Of a stretch of 64,000 nt of DNA, positions 1-11,441 are shown in pieces. The stretch lies in NCBI GenBank assembly GCA_011316305.1, contig SAUG01000062.1, positions 124,001-188,000 on the forward strand. Direction: 5' to 3'. The stretch comes from Rusavskia elegans (lineage: Eukaryota > Ascomycota > Lecanoromycetes > Teloschistales > Teloschistaceae). The first letter of the stretch is position 1; each line of letters opens with the position of its first letter. The notes beneath the pieces are model-generated. The model saw only the letters and a program-made list of their open reading frames with translations, was not told the DNA's origin and did not search any database. Position numbers and translations under genes: made by a program.

Positions 1-699
1 GACCGCTGGTCAACGTGGCTGAATGCACTGTGTTGTTATAGCACAGCTATACTACGCATATGCCTTTGGCATAGGCAAAGACGCCATCGATAGATTTCAC
101 GGTGGACGTGTCAGAGGCGCTGGTTTAAGAGGCCTCGTTAGTTCAGCACCGCAATCCTTGAAGGCTGGTAACCCTAAGGTCAGCATTTACCAACAAGTGG
201 TGGCGTCTGTTCATTGCTCGCTCCATGCTTGGACTTGGGATCGGTCCGAAAGGTTCAACAACTCCTATTTACGCTGCCGAATGTACCCTGCCAATATACG
301 TGGAGCCCTAGTGATGATGTGGCAAATGTGGATCACCCTGGTTGTGGTACATGATCATTGCTGTATCGTGTTGTCTTCTTGGCCACGCCTTGAATCTCAA
401 TTGTCGTCGATCACATGAAGCCAGAAAAACTGAGGGTCTCTTGGATTCGCGGAGCAACAAGACTCCAGACTCTGTCTCGCGACTCTTTATTGACACGGCT
501 AATAGATGACGAACATTTGGACCTTCAATTTCAACATTTCGCCCAGGATTGTCATAATATCATGCCATGCCTCTCAGTATATAAAGACTTCGCCCTGATC
601 TTTTATATTAAACCAAATTATATCCACTGGGCTGAGGCGGATACTCACTGGACCTTAGGGAGCAACAATCTACGAGGGGTATATCTTGCAACATTGGCA
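1..699. other. Left-edge sequence without a supported gene
   Basis: Ordinary base composition. Short open frames exist on both strands but none has recognisable motifs. A TATA-like stretch near 577-583 lies about 120 bp upstream of the first supported ATG at 700 and could be its core promoter. Confidence 0.4.
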
Positions 700-1125
700 A
701 TGTCGTCCAGTATACCGTCAGGAATCATAGATTTCGATCACAAGACTGAAAATTTTACCAAAGCCAAGGTCGCATTGGTGTCACAAGCCGCTGAAGCTTC
801 TGCGATCCCGAAAACCACAACCGCTATCGAAGACTCACCCGCTACCCCTTCACGCAGCACCAGACTTTCCAACGATCCACAGCTTTTGCTCGTCAAAGTC
901 CTCGCACACGATTTGGGTAAACTACTTGCAAACTCCCCAGAACCTGACGTCTATCGGACACTCAATCGAATTTTCGCTGTTTGGCACAAACGCACGAAAT
1001 TTTATGACGACTTGCGAGATAAGCTGGAAGCCGTCTATAAGGATGCCGGGGTTCCCTTTGAGTCGTTGGCTGAGTGTCTCGATAACGTGAAGGGGATGAA
1101 CAAGAGCAAGAACTGCGACTGCTAG
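700..1125 (+). CDS. Small orphan protein, 141 aa
   Basis: I do not recognise this family. The frame is open from an ATG at 415, but I prefer the ATG at 700 because a TATA-like sequence lies about 120 bp upstream of it and residues after it look more protein-like. The product (141 aa; 236 aa from 415) begins MSSSIPSGIIDFDHK, has a Ser/Thr/Pro-rich stretch, then a charged, probably helical half with LLVKVLAHDLGKLLAN and RDKLEAVYKDAG, and ends in a short Lys/Cys tail (NKSKNCDC). No signal peptide or membrane segment is visible. It lies in the sparse accessory segment with other orphan genes. An upstream exon is possible. The call rests on an uninterrupted frame only. Confidence 0.4.
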   Translation: MSSSIPSGIIDFDHKTENFTKAKVALVSQAAEASAIPKTTTAIEDSPATPSRSTRLSNDPQLLLVKVLAHDLGKLLANSPEPDVYRTLNRIFAVWHKRTKFYDDLRDKLEAVYKDAGVPFESLAECLDNVKGMNKSKNCDC

Positions 1126-1564
1126 GAGGGAAAAGGAGCTGCGGAAAGTTTTGGAAGAGGGTTGCAGGCTACAGAAATCGCCTTCGGACGCACTGGTTCC
1201 CTAAGCTTGACGGGTACCTTATCGTCATCTCCAGCGAGTATGAATGCAACCATAAGCGAGCTTTAGCCGGAAAAGGAGAAACAAGATCGACCGTTACCCA
1301 TTGTCAGCGCCCTCTCGGGCTCCGTTTGTATCGGTATAATGACAAAGAAGTCTCGCAGAATGCCATTGTTCGCTCGCAACAATCTGTCAGGGATCACACT
1401 TGATTAACGTCTGGCTACAAAAATTATATTTCCCCTTGCACAGTCTCTCTACTTCACGCAGTCCTTCATCATACCAACGAGTTATCGAAAATTTGCAGTT
1501 ATATAACAAGGACGAATATTGTTATACCGAAGCCATCCAGACCCCCGAGTCCTATACAGATAAT
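1126..1564 (+). other. Intergenic or leader sequence
   Basis: No gene is supported. The frame of the downstream gene is open back to about 1400 without an ATG, so an upstream coding exon is possible. Confidence 0.3.
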
Positions 1565-2164
1565 ATGGAGAACCTTGGTTTCGAGTTGACCAATATGGAG
1601 TCACCAGCGACAATACGTGCCCGAGTTCTTGAACGAATAGCCACCAGCAACCTTAAGGCAATAGAAGGCTATATCGCGCATCAACCAGCCGATGAGGAAG
1701 CTAAAGCTATCCAATTGAACTCAATTCGTATACTTTCCAAGGTCAAGTCAGGTAGAAAGGTGATCTGGTCACAAGCAGCAACAGGAGATATAGGTCTCCA
1801 GGTACCTACTACTCAGCAGGTCCCGTTTGAGCCTTCCAGTATTTACGTTCATACAGGAATCGAGTCTTTCCAGCACATCTGCGCAATGGATCGCTATCGA
1901 GACTTTTCTCCTGAAGAGCTTCGTCTTAACGCATACCATCTGGGACGGGGACTTCAAATCTGCTCTGACGAGTGTTTCCATCACATTTGCGCAATGGATC
2001 GCTATCGAGATTTTTCTCCTGAAGAGCTTCGTCTCAACGATTACCATCAGGCGCAAAAGCTTTGCTCTTCTTCGGCTTCCCGTTCCCAAGGTGGAGCCTT
2101 GACAGAAGTACCTGTACCGGACCAGCTGGGCGATATGACACAAGCCAGTGATGTCAAGATATAG
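1565..2164 (+). CDS. Orphan protein with two tandem GLEBS-like motifs, 199 aa
   Basis: The first ATG in the frame is at 1565. The N-terminal half is unfamiliar, charged and probably helical. The C-terminal half holds two nearly identical copies, 36 codons apart, of a peptide with core ICAM..Y..FSPEELRLN.Y (DNA copies start at 1871 and 1979). This matches the pattern of the GLEBS motif of Nup98/Nup116 (aromatic/ITAM..Y...SLEELR..DY), which binds the WD40 protein Gle2/Rae1; related motifs in Bub1/BubR1 bind Bub3. The paired Glu and following Arg that make the main contacts are kept in both copies. There are no FG repeats here, so it is not a nucleoporin itself. A dynamin-like gene 25 kb away has the same motif. 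A role as a small Gle2/Rae1- or Bub3-binding protein is inference. Confidence 0.55.
   Translation: MENLGFELTNMESPATIRARVLERIATSNLKAIEGYIAHQPADEEAKAIQLNSIRILSKVKSGRKVIWSQAATGDIGLQVPTTQQVPFEPSSIYVHTGIESFQHICAMDRYRDFSPEELRLNAYHLGRGLQICSDECFHHICAMDRYRDFSPEELRLNDYHQAQKLCSSSASRSQGGALTEVPVPDQLGDMTQASDVKI
1871..2042 (+). repeat. In-gene tandem duplication, period 108 bp
   Basis: Two copies of about 62 bp start at 1871 and 1979. They differ at only a few positions, mostly silent C/T, and encode the two GLEBS-like motifs. The intervening 46 bp are not alike. Confidence 0.85.
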
Positions 2165-3197
2165 CTTCGACCATCAGTACAGCTAAGGCCCTGTCATCCA
2201 TGGGTAATTATCGGCCACTGAGAATGCTGTTGACGAGGCTCCTTTTGGGTTTGTACTTGGTCTTACTCTCGACTGCCAGCTAAAATCTACTGCAGTCATT
2301 CCTTTGTATAAAGGCTCTCTGATTGAGATGAGTGATTGCGATTAGTGATAGATATAGGGTCTTACTGATTAAGCTTACATTTCGTCTATCGAGTTATCGA
2401 CGGTTACCTATCCCTCATCTCGAGAAACCTCTAGATCTGGCGTGTGAGGTAAGAACAAGAAGTACCTCTAATTTCAATAGTCTTGCCAACCGTGGTGTAA
2501 AATATGTGCTTAAGTAGTCCATGCTCTCCTCAGAGCCTCTATCCTTTCATTATCGACCGCATTTTTGTCACGTTTTGAGGTGTTATTGTAGCGAACTTTT
2601 CTCCTCTTTCGGAGGACAAGTACACCTGGAGCAAATGACATGATACAGATCCAGTTAAGTACGAGCCCATTACTCCGAGTAACGAATGTTTTCAGTAAAC
2701 AAAGAGGCTGTGTAGTGTTATCTGGGCAGTCGTTAGAACGAGTCCCTTGCCGAGGCATCGATTGTTGTACGCTCCCTTTGGCCCATCAATGCAATTCATT
2801 TATGGCATAGCGAGGCAGGTCTTTGTTTCCATTAGGCCTCGGATCCTTTGCTTCGTATAGGGGATGAGGATCCTCGGACAATACCTTTGTTGATTGTACC
2901 ACCCTAAACAAGACTTTCTTTCATGAGAAGACTTGTGCTCATCCCATTGAACAGGCGTCTTTCCCAGAAAACAAAGGGACCTTTAACAATGAATTGTCTC
3001 GGACCGCACGACTGCTGCCCAAACTCGGGCTGTGAAATCGGATACAAAAGCAGCTTCTGCAGCTCTCGTATCCCTGCACATCACAACCTCCCGAGTCCAC
3101 AATTCACAAACATCAAAGCAAAGCACTCAGTACTTCCTCAGAAACCAAAACTTCTTCGAGAATCATACCTTGCTTCTTCATCAAGACATCTAGCAAA
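2165..3197. other. Intergenic, no supported gene
   Basis: Only short open frames without motifs are present (for example 2332-2517 and 2510-2758). The last part is probably the leader of the gene starting at 3198. Confidence 0.4.
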
Positions 3198-4409
3198 ATG
3201 TCTGCAACAAATCGATCAGGTGATGCGACGGTTCGCCGCACTTCATCTTCGGCAGAACAAGGTAGTAGCTCTGCAACTCGGAATCACGGATCCAGCAGAC
3301 GTCCTTCGGCTTTGCCTGCAATCGCGGAAGGCTCGACGTCCTCGCATGGAGCTGATAACTCCGGTTTTCACTCGCGTGCAATGGTCGTTCGCGAACCTTC
3401 TCGCCAAGGGAACGCTTCGTCGTTAGGGTTGGCCAGCCAGATGGAGTCGCTGACTCTTGTTGGGTCATCTACTCAGCACCAAGCAACTCGAGATCTGGCA
3501 CTCCAGCGCACCGGTAGTCAGCGTACCAGCACTGCTGTACCATCATCATCACGATCGACGCATGGACACGGTACTACGCATGGTCAGAGCTCCGCGCATG
3601 GTCACAGCATCACGCACGGTCACAGCTCCACGCATGGCCACAGCTCCGCGCATGGTCACAGCTCCACGCATGATCACAGCTCCGCTCATGATCACAGCTC
3701 CGCTCATCGCGACAGCCATTCTCGAGGCGATTACACCTCACGAGGTGTCTCTTCCAGCCATGACAATACGTCTTCTCACCGGGATACCACTCGCGGCCAT
3801 GGCTCCACTCGTCACACCTCTACTCGAGAAGATGACTCGACCATTCGACCTTATGAGCGGTCAAGTCGGCTTTCAAATCTGGATGATGACTCGATTATTC
3901 CATATTCAAGGTACGCAAGTCGGACTTCAACCCTAGATGACGACTTGATTACCCCCTATCGCCCAAGCCACCTCTCAGCCATTTCAACCGACTCGGACGA
4001 CCTCGACATCTTCAGCGGTCTCGCAACCCAATACGATGCCCTTGCCACCCTTGCCAAACGACGCTCAAGCCGCTCATTTCGCTTTGAAGAATTTGACCAG
4101 GAGATCGAGAAGATCCGAGCCAAAATCGAAGCATACCACCGCGTATACCGCGCTGCTTTCAAGGATACCGGCTCTTCTGGCGGCCGTCATAGTTCACGCT
4201 ACGATTCCTCGAGAGCGAAGATGGATGGTATTGATGATATTTTTCGTGATATTTTACGAGATTTTGATCCTAAGACCATCAAGGGTTTAGCACTGTATTG
4301 GGCCAAGCATGAAGATGATACTATACCACGCGACTCTTATGGGGAGAAATGGTATGCGGCTCTTTATGTATGCAAACTGACTCTCGGCGATATTTGGTTC
4401 AGCCATTAG
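3198..4409 (+). CDS. Low-complexity protein with His-Gly-His-Ser repeat array, 403 aa
   Basis: Family not recognised. The start is the first ATG of the long frame. Residues 1-118 are Ser/Arg-rich and look disordered. From about residue 119 to 175 the protein is an array of a six-residue unit, (A/T)HGHSS, encoded by an 18-bp minisatellite, drifting to HDHSSA at its end. It is followed by Ser/Arg/His-rich sequence and three loose copies of an 18-residue unit with DD..I.PY and SR.S.LD. From about residue 290 the chain looks ordered, with a charged helix (FDQEIEKIRAKIEAYHRVYRAAF) and a final segment rich in aromatics. No signal peptide or membrane segment. Dense His-X-His could bind Zn or Ni, but that is inference. 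A second frame is open across the array only because of the repeat. Confidence 0.6.
   Translation: MSATNRSGDATVRRTSSSAEQGSSSATRNHGSSRRPSALPAIAEGSTSSHGADNSGFHSRAMVVREPSRQGNASSLGLASQMESLTLVGSSTQHQATRDLALQRTGSQRTSTAVPSSSRSTHGHGTTHGQSSAHGHSITHGHSSTHGHSSAHGHSSTHDHSSAHDHSSAHRDSHSRGDYTSRGVSSSHDNTSSHRDTTRGHGSTRHTSTREDDSTIRPYERSSRLSNLDDDSIIPYSRYASRTSTLDDDLITPYRPSHLSAISTDSDDLDIFSGLATQYDALATLAKRRSSRSFRFEEFDQEIEKIRAKIEAYHRVYRAAFKDTGSSGGRHSSRYDSSRAKMDGIDDIFRDILRDFDPKTIKGLALYWAKHEDDTIPRDSYGEKWYAALYVCKLTLGDIWFSH
3555..3716 (+). repeat. 18-bp coding minisatellite (His-rich)
   Basis: About eight to nine tandem copies of an 18-bp unit like catggtcacagctccgcg, with single-base variants. It encodes the (A/T)HGHSS array. 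Confidence 0.85.
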
Positions 4410-5318
4410 CTTTGGTCGTTCGCGCCGATGCTTATTGCAATTGTCACTCCAAAGTACAAATACGGGTACACATCTGTAGGCGTTCAGGGATGAGACTATA
4501 AGGATATACATAGGACTCGTCTAATACAACCAAGTCTAATTGGAATATAGCTTCTTGTAACTCGTGACCAATTCCAAACAAATTTAATCAGAAATAAACT
4601 CGTGATCGATTCCATACAGACCAATGCAGAAATTTCAACTTGAGACTATAAAAAGATTATAACTTCTTTCTCTACCAGACCCGAGGCCAGATATTTTGCC
4701 TCCTCAACCCATATCTGTGTTTCTCTTGGTCTCCACCCGAAGCCACTAACTCAGCGGCCACCTCAGGCTGGCTATGCCACAACCGCCGGCACGGGAACTA
4801 CACCAACGTTACAACGGGAACGAGAAATGTAGAAGAACTTGACTGTGCGTGCGGGCATATATTGTGTGACAGATGGTCAGATCTGCAGTGGGCAGGGGGT
4901 TTATGATGGGGGGTTTTGGGGTTGAGAAGAGGTACAGACTGTGGATATGATTTATTGTATGGATGGATTAGGCTTCTATAGCTATGTCCTGGGTATGTAT
5001 AGTAGTCGTTGTTTGAGGATTTTGTGATGTGTTGTTCAGGCCCTGTCTGTTACAACGCATGGAGGCTTCTGCTTCCACGCCTTTTCCACTTCGAATACGT
5101 CAAACTTGTACCACTATCTATTCAAGAATTCCAAGGCCAATTACATCAAGAAGTACATCAAGAAGTACATCAATATCAAAGAGCTCGTAGAATTGAGATA
5201 TGGTGCTGTGTTATGTTTTCTTCGGACGCCATGCTACATAGGAAACTCAACGATCTTAACACTCACCAATGATATTACGGATTTGCCAGCTCGCTACCCC
5301 ATCACTTACCCTCTCGCC
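4410..5318. other. Intergenic, with a short 12-bp tandem repeat
   Basis: No gene supported. A 12-bp unit tacatcaagaag is repeated about 2.7 times from 5142. A GT-rich, CA-poor stretch lies at 4880-5040. Confidence 0.4.
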
Positions 5319-5756
5319 CTAAATAGGCAACCCTTTTCGCTGCTGCTGCATTCTCCGCAAGCGTGCCTGCTCCAACGCCTCCTGCGCCTTTGTCCAAGCC
5401 GGGAAAACAAGGTCGAGGAGCTCATCCCAAAGAACGTATTCATTCGCCAACTCGAAGATCGTGCTTAGTTCATGTCGAGTAATCTCGAAGCTGTTCTGTT
5501 TCTTATAAGCTCTCAAAACGTTGAGAAAACGGTTGAAATGCTCATGTGAAAGGTGGGCGCTGACTTGGAATACGTAAGATAGGCAAAGACGGCCTTTGAT
5601 GTCGATCTGGGAGGAGGTGATCGGGATAGGGTTGGCCGAGGAATTTTGATGATCCTGGTAGTAAAGTTGGAAGAGGGTACCGGCGGCTAGGCTTTCGATT
5701 GTGCGTGATGGGTGGTGGGGGCATGGTGCAGCGACTGAGTTGCGGTTGCTAGACAT
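5319..5756 (-). CDS. Small orphan protein, 145 aa
   Basis: A clean frame from ATG (5756) to stop (5319). I do not recognise the family. The sequence looks like a compact, mostly helical soluble protein: a disordered start (MSSNRNSVAAPCPHHPSRT), then hydrophobic/charged alternation (ESLAAGTLFQLYYQD, HLSHEHFNRFLNVLRAYKK, HELSTIFELANEYVLWDELLDLVFPAW), ending in a basic Gln-rich helix (QEALEQARLRRMQQQRK). No signal peptide or membrane segment. The regular helical spacing and the single unbroken frame make it more convincing than overlapping frames. Small accessory-region proteins of this size are common in filamentous fungi, but no function can be given. Confidence 0.55.
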   Translation of the reverse strand: MSSNRNSVAAPCPHHPSRTIESLAAGTLFQLYYQDHQNSSANPIPITSSQIDIKGRLCLSYVFQVSAHLSHEHFNRFLNVLRAYKKQNSFEITRHELSTIFELANEYVLWDELLDLVFPAWTKAQEALEQARLRRMQQQRKGLPI

Positions 5757-7336
5757 TTTCTGATAAAAGGGGTAAGGGTAGGTTTGTGGCTGTTATGAAG
5801 ATGATAACAAGTGCCTGTATGTGAAGTCTGGTAGTGGTTTATCCTGTGCTGAGTCCCTGAAGTCTGTGGATGAGATAGATTTGAGAGTTGGCGATGTGAA
5901 ATTTATAGCCACAATCGACGGATCCATGATTCTAACAATGACATTGTTGAGCATTTTATTATTGAAGGAAGCACAGAAAAACACCATGATGATTCGAGTG
6001 TCTTTCAATTGTGGACTAAACAAAGAACGACGATGGCAGCGTACAGTGTATGTCTTATTCTATGGTTTGAGGGTGCATTCGAGACCTGGACTAAGGTCAA
6101 TCGCGGTCCGGATTGACGCTTGTCAGCAACTCGAAAGTCAGGTGGTATGGGGGTAATGCCGCTGAGTCAAGAGTACTGTGCTGACGATGTTCCGCAACTA
6201 GCCATAGGTTTTAGACAAGACTCGGATAATAAGAAGGGCAATTTATCACCAACACAGACAAGGAATATAAGGGAGTCGAACAAATGGGATCCCTCCTTGT
6301 CCCCAGGAAGCTTGCAGAGCCTGAGAGGCTTTGGCCACGAAACAATCCCTTTCAGAAAGAAAATGCATATCCGCGTTCCCATCGTGCAAGCATTCCCTCC
6401 TTAGTACAACCTTGGTCTCGATTATTCGCTCACAGAATGGGAGCCTACGTGTCTCCTCCGGATACTTGCACATCGCTTCTCAAATACCACGCACAGCAGC
6501 GGGTGCAAAACTTTTGATTACACTTTGTCAATCGGTCGTATCACGTGTTCCTGTGGTTGCTGTTTCCTTTCTTTTTTCATACCTGGTTCAGTCTACATTC
6601 TATACCATCAGGGAGTACGGTTTTCTCCTCCGGGATATGCCTCCGTGGATTATTAGGGGAAAGTTGTCCTCAGCTCTAGCGTTGGCAGTTCCCTGTCCGA
6701 CACGGTGGCAGCGCAAGGCCTAGGCACGCCATATTGTTGTCATTGACCTAATTGAATAGTTCACGGAAGGTTGTCGCAAGTGCACATCCAGGAAGCCTGG
6801 TGAAGAAGGCTAGGGTAGAGCTGGCAGGCGAAGCAGGTAGACGAGCTTGAAAGCTTCGATCAGAAGGTCTTGATGGTGGGTAGGACTGATGCCGTATGCT
6901 GGGGACCATAGTTGTGCTCCCGGAAATGCCTAAGTACAGAGACAGTTAATAGGTATGAATCGCGAAATGAATAATATCGTACGCTTTGCTAATTATGAGG
7001 GGCCCAATTATGAGTAGCCGAAGGAGTACCGCATGATGACTAACTCAGGGATCCTTGCCTTGGCCAGGATTGTGGCCACCTTGCGGAGGTCGCGGTCGAG
7101 GAGTTTTGATGGTTCGCCGGATATATCGGACGTATGCGAAAACACTTCACAGCCAATGGATAAACGGGTAGATATCTTAGCGTACAATAATAGGGGTAAG
7201 CCAGAAATGAAATCACGGCGTGCCTGTAAAAGAGACAGCAAGCTGTCTAATTAGCCCCGGCGATAAACGGAGGCCCTAGCATAAGGCTTAGCTCGCACTG
7301 AGCAATTGACGCGTCGTCGACCGCGTCGACGCAACG
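5757..7336. other. Intergenic, no convincing gene; palindrome near 7311
   Basis: Several overlapping frames of 60-130 codons occur on both strands around 6120-6720, none with protein-like features or sensible starts. Just before the next gene, 7311-7332 is an imperfect palindrome with two GTCGAC sites. Confidence 0.4.
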
Positions 7337-9829
7337 ATGTATTCCATTAGTCCTCCTAACAGCATCATCATCATGAGTCCCGAATCTCTGCAAAGCATCT
7401 ATCAGCAGTACAAGCATGACACTGAGGTTGTGGCGTCGTGGCTAGCTAATACGGCCAAAGCTTTCGGCTTCTCCAGCCAGGTTGGGGAATCGTCCACTGG
7501 CAAAACACCCACAAAGCCGTCGGGCAGATTAAAAGGCAAGGAACGTAAGAAGGCTAAGGCAGCGCAAGTACCTAGTAACGAGCTGTCCGAGCTTTCTGAG
7601 CCATCGAAACCGAAGTACACATTGGCCATTAAAGACTTTGTACCTTTGGCCGAGCACATTGCCGAGGCCTCCAATGCTGCAAACATCAGAGTGCCTAATT
7701 CCTTCTCCGTTGCTCTTGAAAGAGTAATATGGGTGCGCAAATCCTTTGCGGAGAGATTGGAGGACGCTGGCCGGCGTTTCGACCCGAACTCAGATGCCCG
7801 CCACTCTTTCTTCGTCAATATTCTCGAGAAGGTCCGCAAGACGCTGCAGCCGCTCCTGAGTGTGGACGCGTTCAATCTCTCAGACTTGAAAGATGCCGTA
7901 ATCAACGTCGGCATACATAAAGATAAGAAAGGTCTTTCGAGTCTCTTCGAAGTCTTGGACGTCTACGAGCCATCTGCGGAATTTGAGGCTGCCCCAGATG
8001 TAGTCGTCCCAGCTCCAAGCGCGCCGAAGTACACCGTTGAAGCCGAAGAGGATTCACAATTTGAGGCCCTCTTCGCAATGACAGCCTTGATGGACGACCT
8101 TTCTCGGCTGAGACTTGAAATCGCCGAGTTGTGGACGAGATACGAGGCCGGCGAGATGGATATTGCAGCTGTATCTGTTGCCACGAATACGTCCATCGAG
8201 CTTGCACGGAGCTTTGAGGACGACATCAGTCCTTTTGTGCAGAAGAACGGTGGTTCTTCGACGTTCCACGCCAAATACTTTCATGCCGTTTCAGAGTCTT
8301 TAGGCATTGACGCCGAAGCGAAGCAAAGGCCCACTGATGACTACAACTTCGCAGCTTATGATATTGCTGATGCACTCTTGATCAACACTCTGATCAACAT
8401 CATCGCGTTTGTGCGTGCCAATCCGTTGGGCGAGATTCCATCCTATAACGGATTCTATGGCTGGTACGATGAGGCCTCGATCCAACCTTCGGGGTCAGAT
8501 CGCGAGAAATATAACCGCATGAAACCTGCTCTTCTTGAGCTGCTTTCAGATCTTCCGCTTATCTCCAACCACCAAGGTCCAGTCGAGGACCAGCTGATGC
8601 AAGGGCTGATGACAACGCTTAGAACGGCCAAACAGGAGCGAAAGGAGACGCCGGATGTGCCAATATGGTTCTCTTTTGCCGCACAGGTCTATCTCGACAC
8701 GTTGAACATTGTGAAGGTAATACTACACTGTTCCCCTAGCAAGGTCAAATAGAGTTCTTGACTAAACACATCGCAGATTGGCAAGGGGTGGACTGATATG
8801 CAACGTGTCATGCGCATTATCAAGCAGTCCGTCTACGACCTGCCGACCTCATGCCCAGAACGGAAGAAGGTGCTCGGAGTTTTAGATACGTGGGACAAGG
8901 GGATTGATCCCATTGCACTAATCCGAACATCACTCGGTAGGCCATACAATGACTATACCTTCTTTCGTCGCCACTTCATGCATTGTGGACTGGTGGTTCA
9001 CTTCATGAGGCCTCTATTTCATCAACAAGGAGTGGTATATGCGGCAGTTCCGGGTACCGTTCTGTGTACGACACAGCTATATCACGCACTGCAGCAGGAA
9101 CAATGCCTTGACTACGCCTGGAAAGACCTGGAGACCTTGCGAAAAATGCAAGGCAATTCGACGTTCTTCATCGGCGAACCGCCATCTTCATTCGAAGGCT
9201 ATTTCAACAACTTCTGTCTGACCATAGGCTCGTCAATAACCAATTGGGCCCAAAACAAACGTGATAAGAAGTTGAAGGTCTCGAAAGATAACAAGCCTTT
9301 GATGAAATTCTTAGGAATGACATCCACTTTGGTCGCTAATCGGATCAGCACTTTCGGTGATCGACGTCCTGTCTCAGTTGACGTAGTGGAAGACTGGATC
9401 CAGGGAGTCAGCAAGAGTCAAGGCAATGTCGAGACTGAGAGAATACAAACGCCGACAGCGAAGAACAAGAAGATCAAGCAACCATTGATCCACAGGCTCG
9501 CTGATGCCGTGGCGTCGGAGATAGCAGATCTCGACTTCGACTACTTTGCCATACATAACTCATGCCGCGAATTGTTGCTGCGTCTCCAGACCGAGGAGGA
9601 GAAGGTTACAGGACCCGGGTTTACAAAGAGGTACATGTCCCAAGGAGAGCACAACCTGGCATTTGTCGTTGGCTTTGTCTTCTCCACAGTCGCTGGAAAG
9701 AAAGATATTGTTGCGACAACGGTGTCCTCGACGCGCTTGCTGGAGATAGCGGCTGAAACATTCAACCAATGGCTTTCAGAAGGGAAAGGGAATACTATCA
9801 CTGATACGGGAAGTGAAGAATCTGAGTGA
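7337..9829 (+). CDS. DUF6604-domain protein, about 810 aa, one intron
   Basis: The N-terminus (from M13: ESLQSIYQQYKHDTEVVASWL, a Lys-rich linker, then YTLAIKDFVPLAEHIAE) matches, as I recall it, the start of the fungal DUF6604 family, found at the head of large cytoplasmic proteins sometimes fused to ankyrin or NACHT parts. The start at 7373 fits the family better than 7337. A 60-bp intron (8717-8776; donor gtaata, branch-like ttgactaaac, acceptor cgcag) joins two frames exactly, giving 810 aa from 7337 or 798 aa from 7373. The rest is helical and lacks ankyrin or NTPase motifs. The stop at 9829 is followed by another coding-like frame to 10047. A 41-bp intron at 9813-9853 would join it and replace the last residues with about 66 others. 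Function of the family is unknown. Confidence 0.75.
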
Positions 9830-11433
9830 TATTCCTTGATCTCAAACCCCCAGTCGATGCAGCGCCTATTGCGGTTATACCTATGGAATCCGAGAGTGGA
9901 AATGGTACAGATGGCCCTGGTAATATCCTCGGCAGCCAGATATATAACGTATTCTTGGATCTTCTGTTGAGTCTGCACGAGGATGAAAAGTTTTTGTCCA
10001 AGATGAATAGGCCATACTGGTTTGGGTTTGGGACAGGCATGAGCTAGGCTGTGAATCGCGTCCAGTCCCGTCTAGAAACGACTACTTAAGGCTGCTACCA
10101 CGGGTCGTAGTTTTGGAAAATGAGTGAATACGAGGAGGGTTGCTGCTGGCTGGATTACATTGCTCGCTCTTTCCTTTGAGAGCTGTGTTTCATACAATCA
10201 TTGGATATCGGAAACACATTAGATAAGGTTGTAGAGATGATAGAACATGTCCTGTAGCGCTTTTGCCCTGTAGTGTAGCCCAGCATGCCATCCATGATGT
10301 CATCCGTAATGTCCGCCGGTTCTAAGTGTACCATCCGAGGCTCCGCTGACTAAGTGAGCATTCGATCGCCCTGCAGAAACGATGAATAAGATAGATTCTT
10401 CCAATTTGTGAAGAGTATTTCTTGTACTGCTAACAGCCGGTGCTCCCCCTGCCCCACTAGATGTGTCATGTCAAGAACACTGATCGCGGCATAGGGCGTC
10501 GTACAAGCGGTACTTCAATTAAGGGGATCGTCTTGACGAGTGCTCAGATATCACTTATCTGCGGCCTTGGACGAAAGCGTATGTTCGATCTGGGGATCGT
10601 CTATATGTTTGCCGGCAAGGCAATCAAAGGATAAGAAGGACGGAAGGATTAGACTGTAAGGTTGGTCAAAAACCCCAAGGCCAGTAAAGGCAGATTTGTT
10701 TCTCGAGATCAGCGTGTCTCGATCTGGCAAAGGGAAGTGTTACTCAAAAGCCATGTGCGTGGATCATATGAGCAAAATGCAGGGGAAAATGTCACCGGGC
10801 TTCTCGATCACGTCCGGTTGGGTGAATGTCGTGTAAAAGAACGTTGTTGCTTCTCTAATGAGCGCTTATTCGCCTGTGGTTTCTTAACATGTAATACTGT
10901 TAGAAGAAATAACAATTTATACGCCATCTGTTTGCACAAGTGTAAAGCTTTTACGTACTTACTTGAACCCTCTCCAAGCCATAACAGTCTTCTCAAAGTG
11001 TATATCTGCTCCGCTCCGTCAAATCGTTCGGAAGGCTCCCGGTTGCTTATCTTTCATATTACCCTCAAGACCGTTTCTCGATCGTGATTGTAGTAGCCTG
11101 GTACTGCTCCCACCTAGCGGGCGGCTTCAGGAGCGTGTCGGGCGTGGTCTGATTGATAGGCCGTGTGACGTTGATGGAGGATAGGGCCGTGTTCGTCACG
11201 CTCTGGGATCGGAAGCTTTGAGTAACAATGAAGATGATGGACGATTGGGAAATGGACCAGGCAACAGTCAAAAAGCGGGCAGATCACCAGAAGTGCAAAA
11301 AGAACTACAGCCCTGTTGCATGGAAGAGACACAGAAGGCAAGATGATCAGCAGTATAAACACAAAGGTATGTGACATAGAAACCGCTACAGAAAAGGTCT
11401 CAACGATTTTGTCAAGGTAAAGCTTGGGAGCAA
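9830..11433. other. Intergenic; possible alternative 3' coding end, then no gene
   Basis: 9854-10047 may be an alternative last exon of the DUF6604 gene. Beyond 10050 only weak short frames exist, for example 10662-11087, with no motifs. The segment ends at the target duplication of the large element. Confidence 0.4.
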
Positions 11434-11441
11434 TTGAATAA
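11434..11441. repeat. Left copy of 8-bp target-site duplication
   Basis: TTGAATAA is directly adjacent to the left inverted repeat. The identical octamer is directly adjacent to the right inverted repeat at 22702-22709. Confidence 0.85.

Noticed and set aside
23..418. 131-codon frame at the left edge
   Set aside because: No motifs; runs into an unrelated frame; composition not protein-like.
3457..3936. Second plus-strand frame with repeated Thr-Ala-Pro-Arg-Met units
   Set aside because: It is the same 18-bp minisatellite read one base out of frame.
10662..11087. 141-codon frame before the large element
   Set aside because: No recognisable features and no sensible start context.
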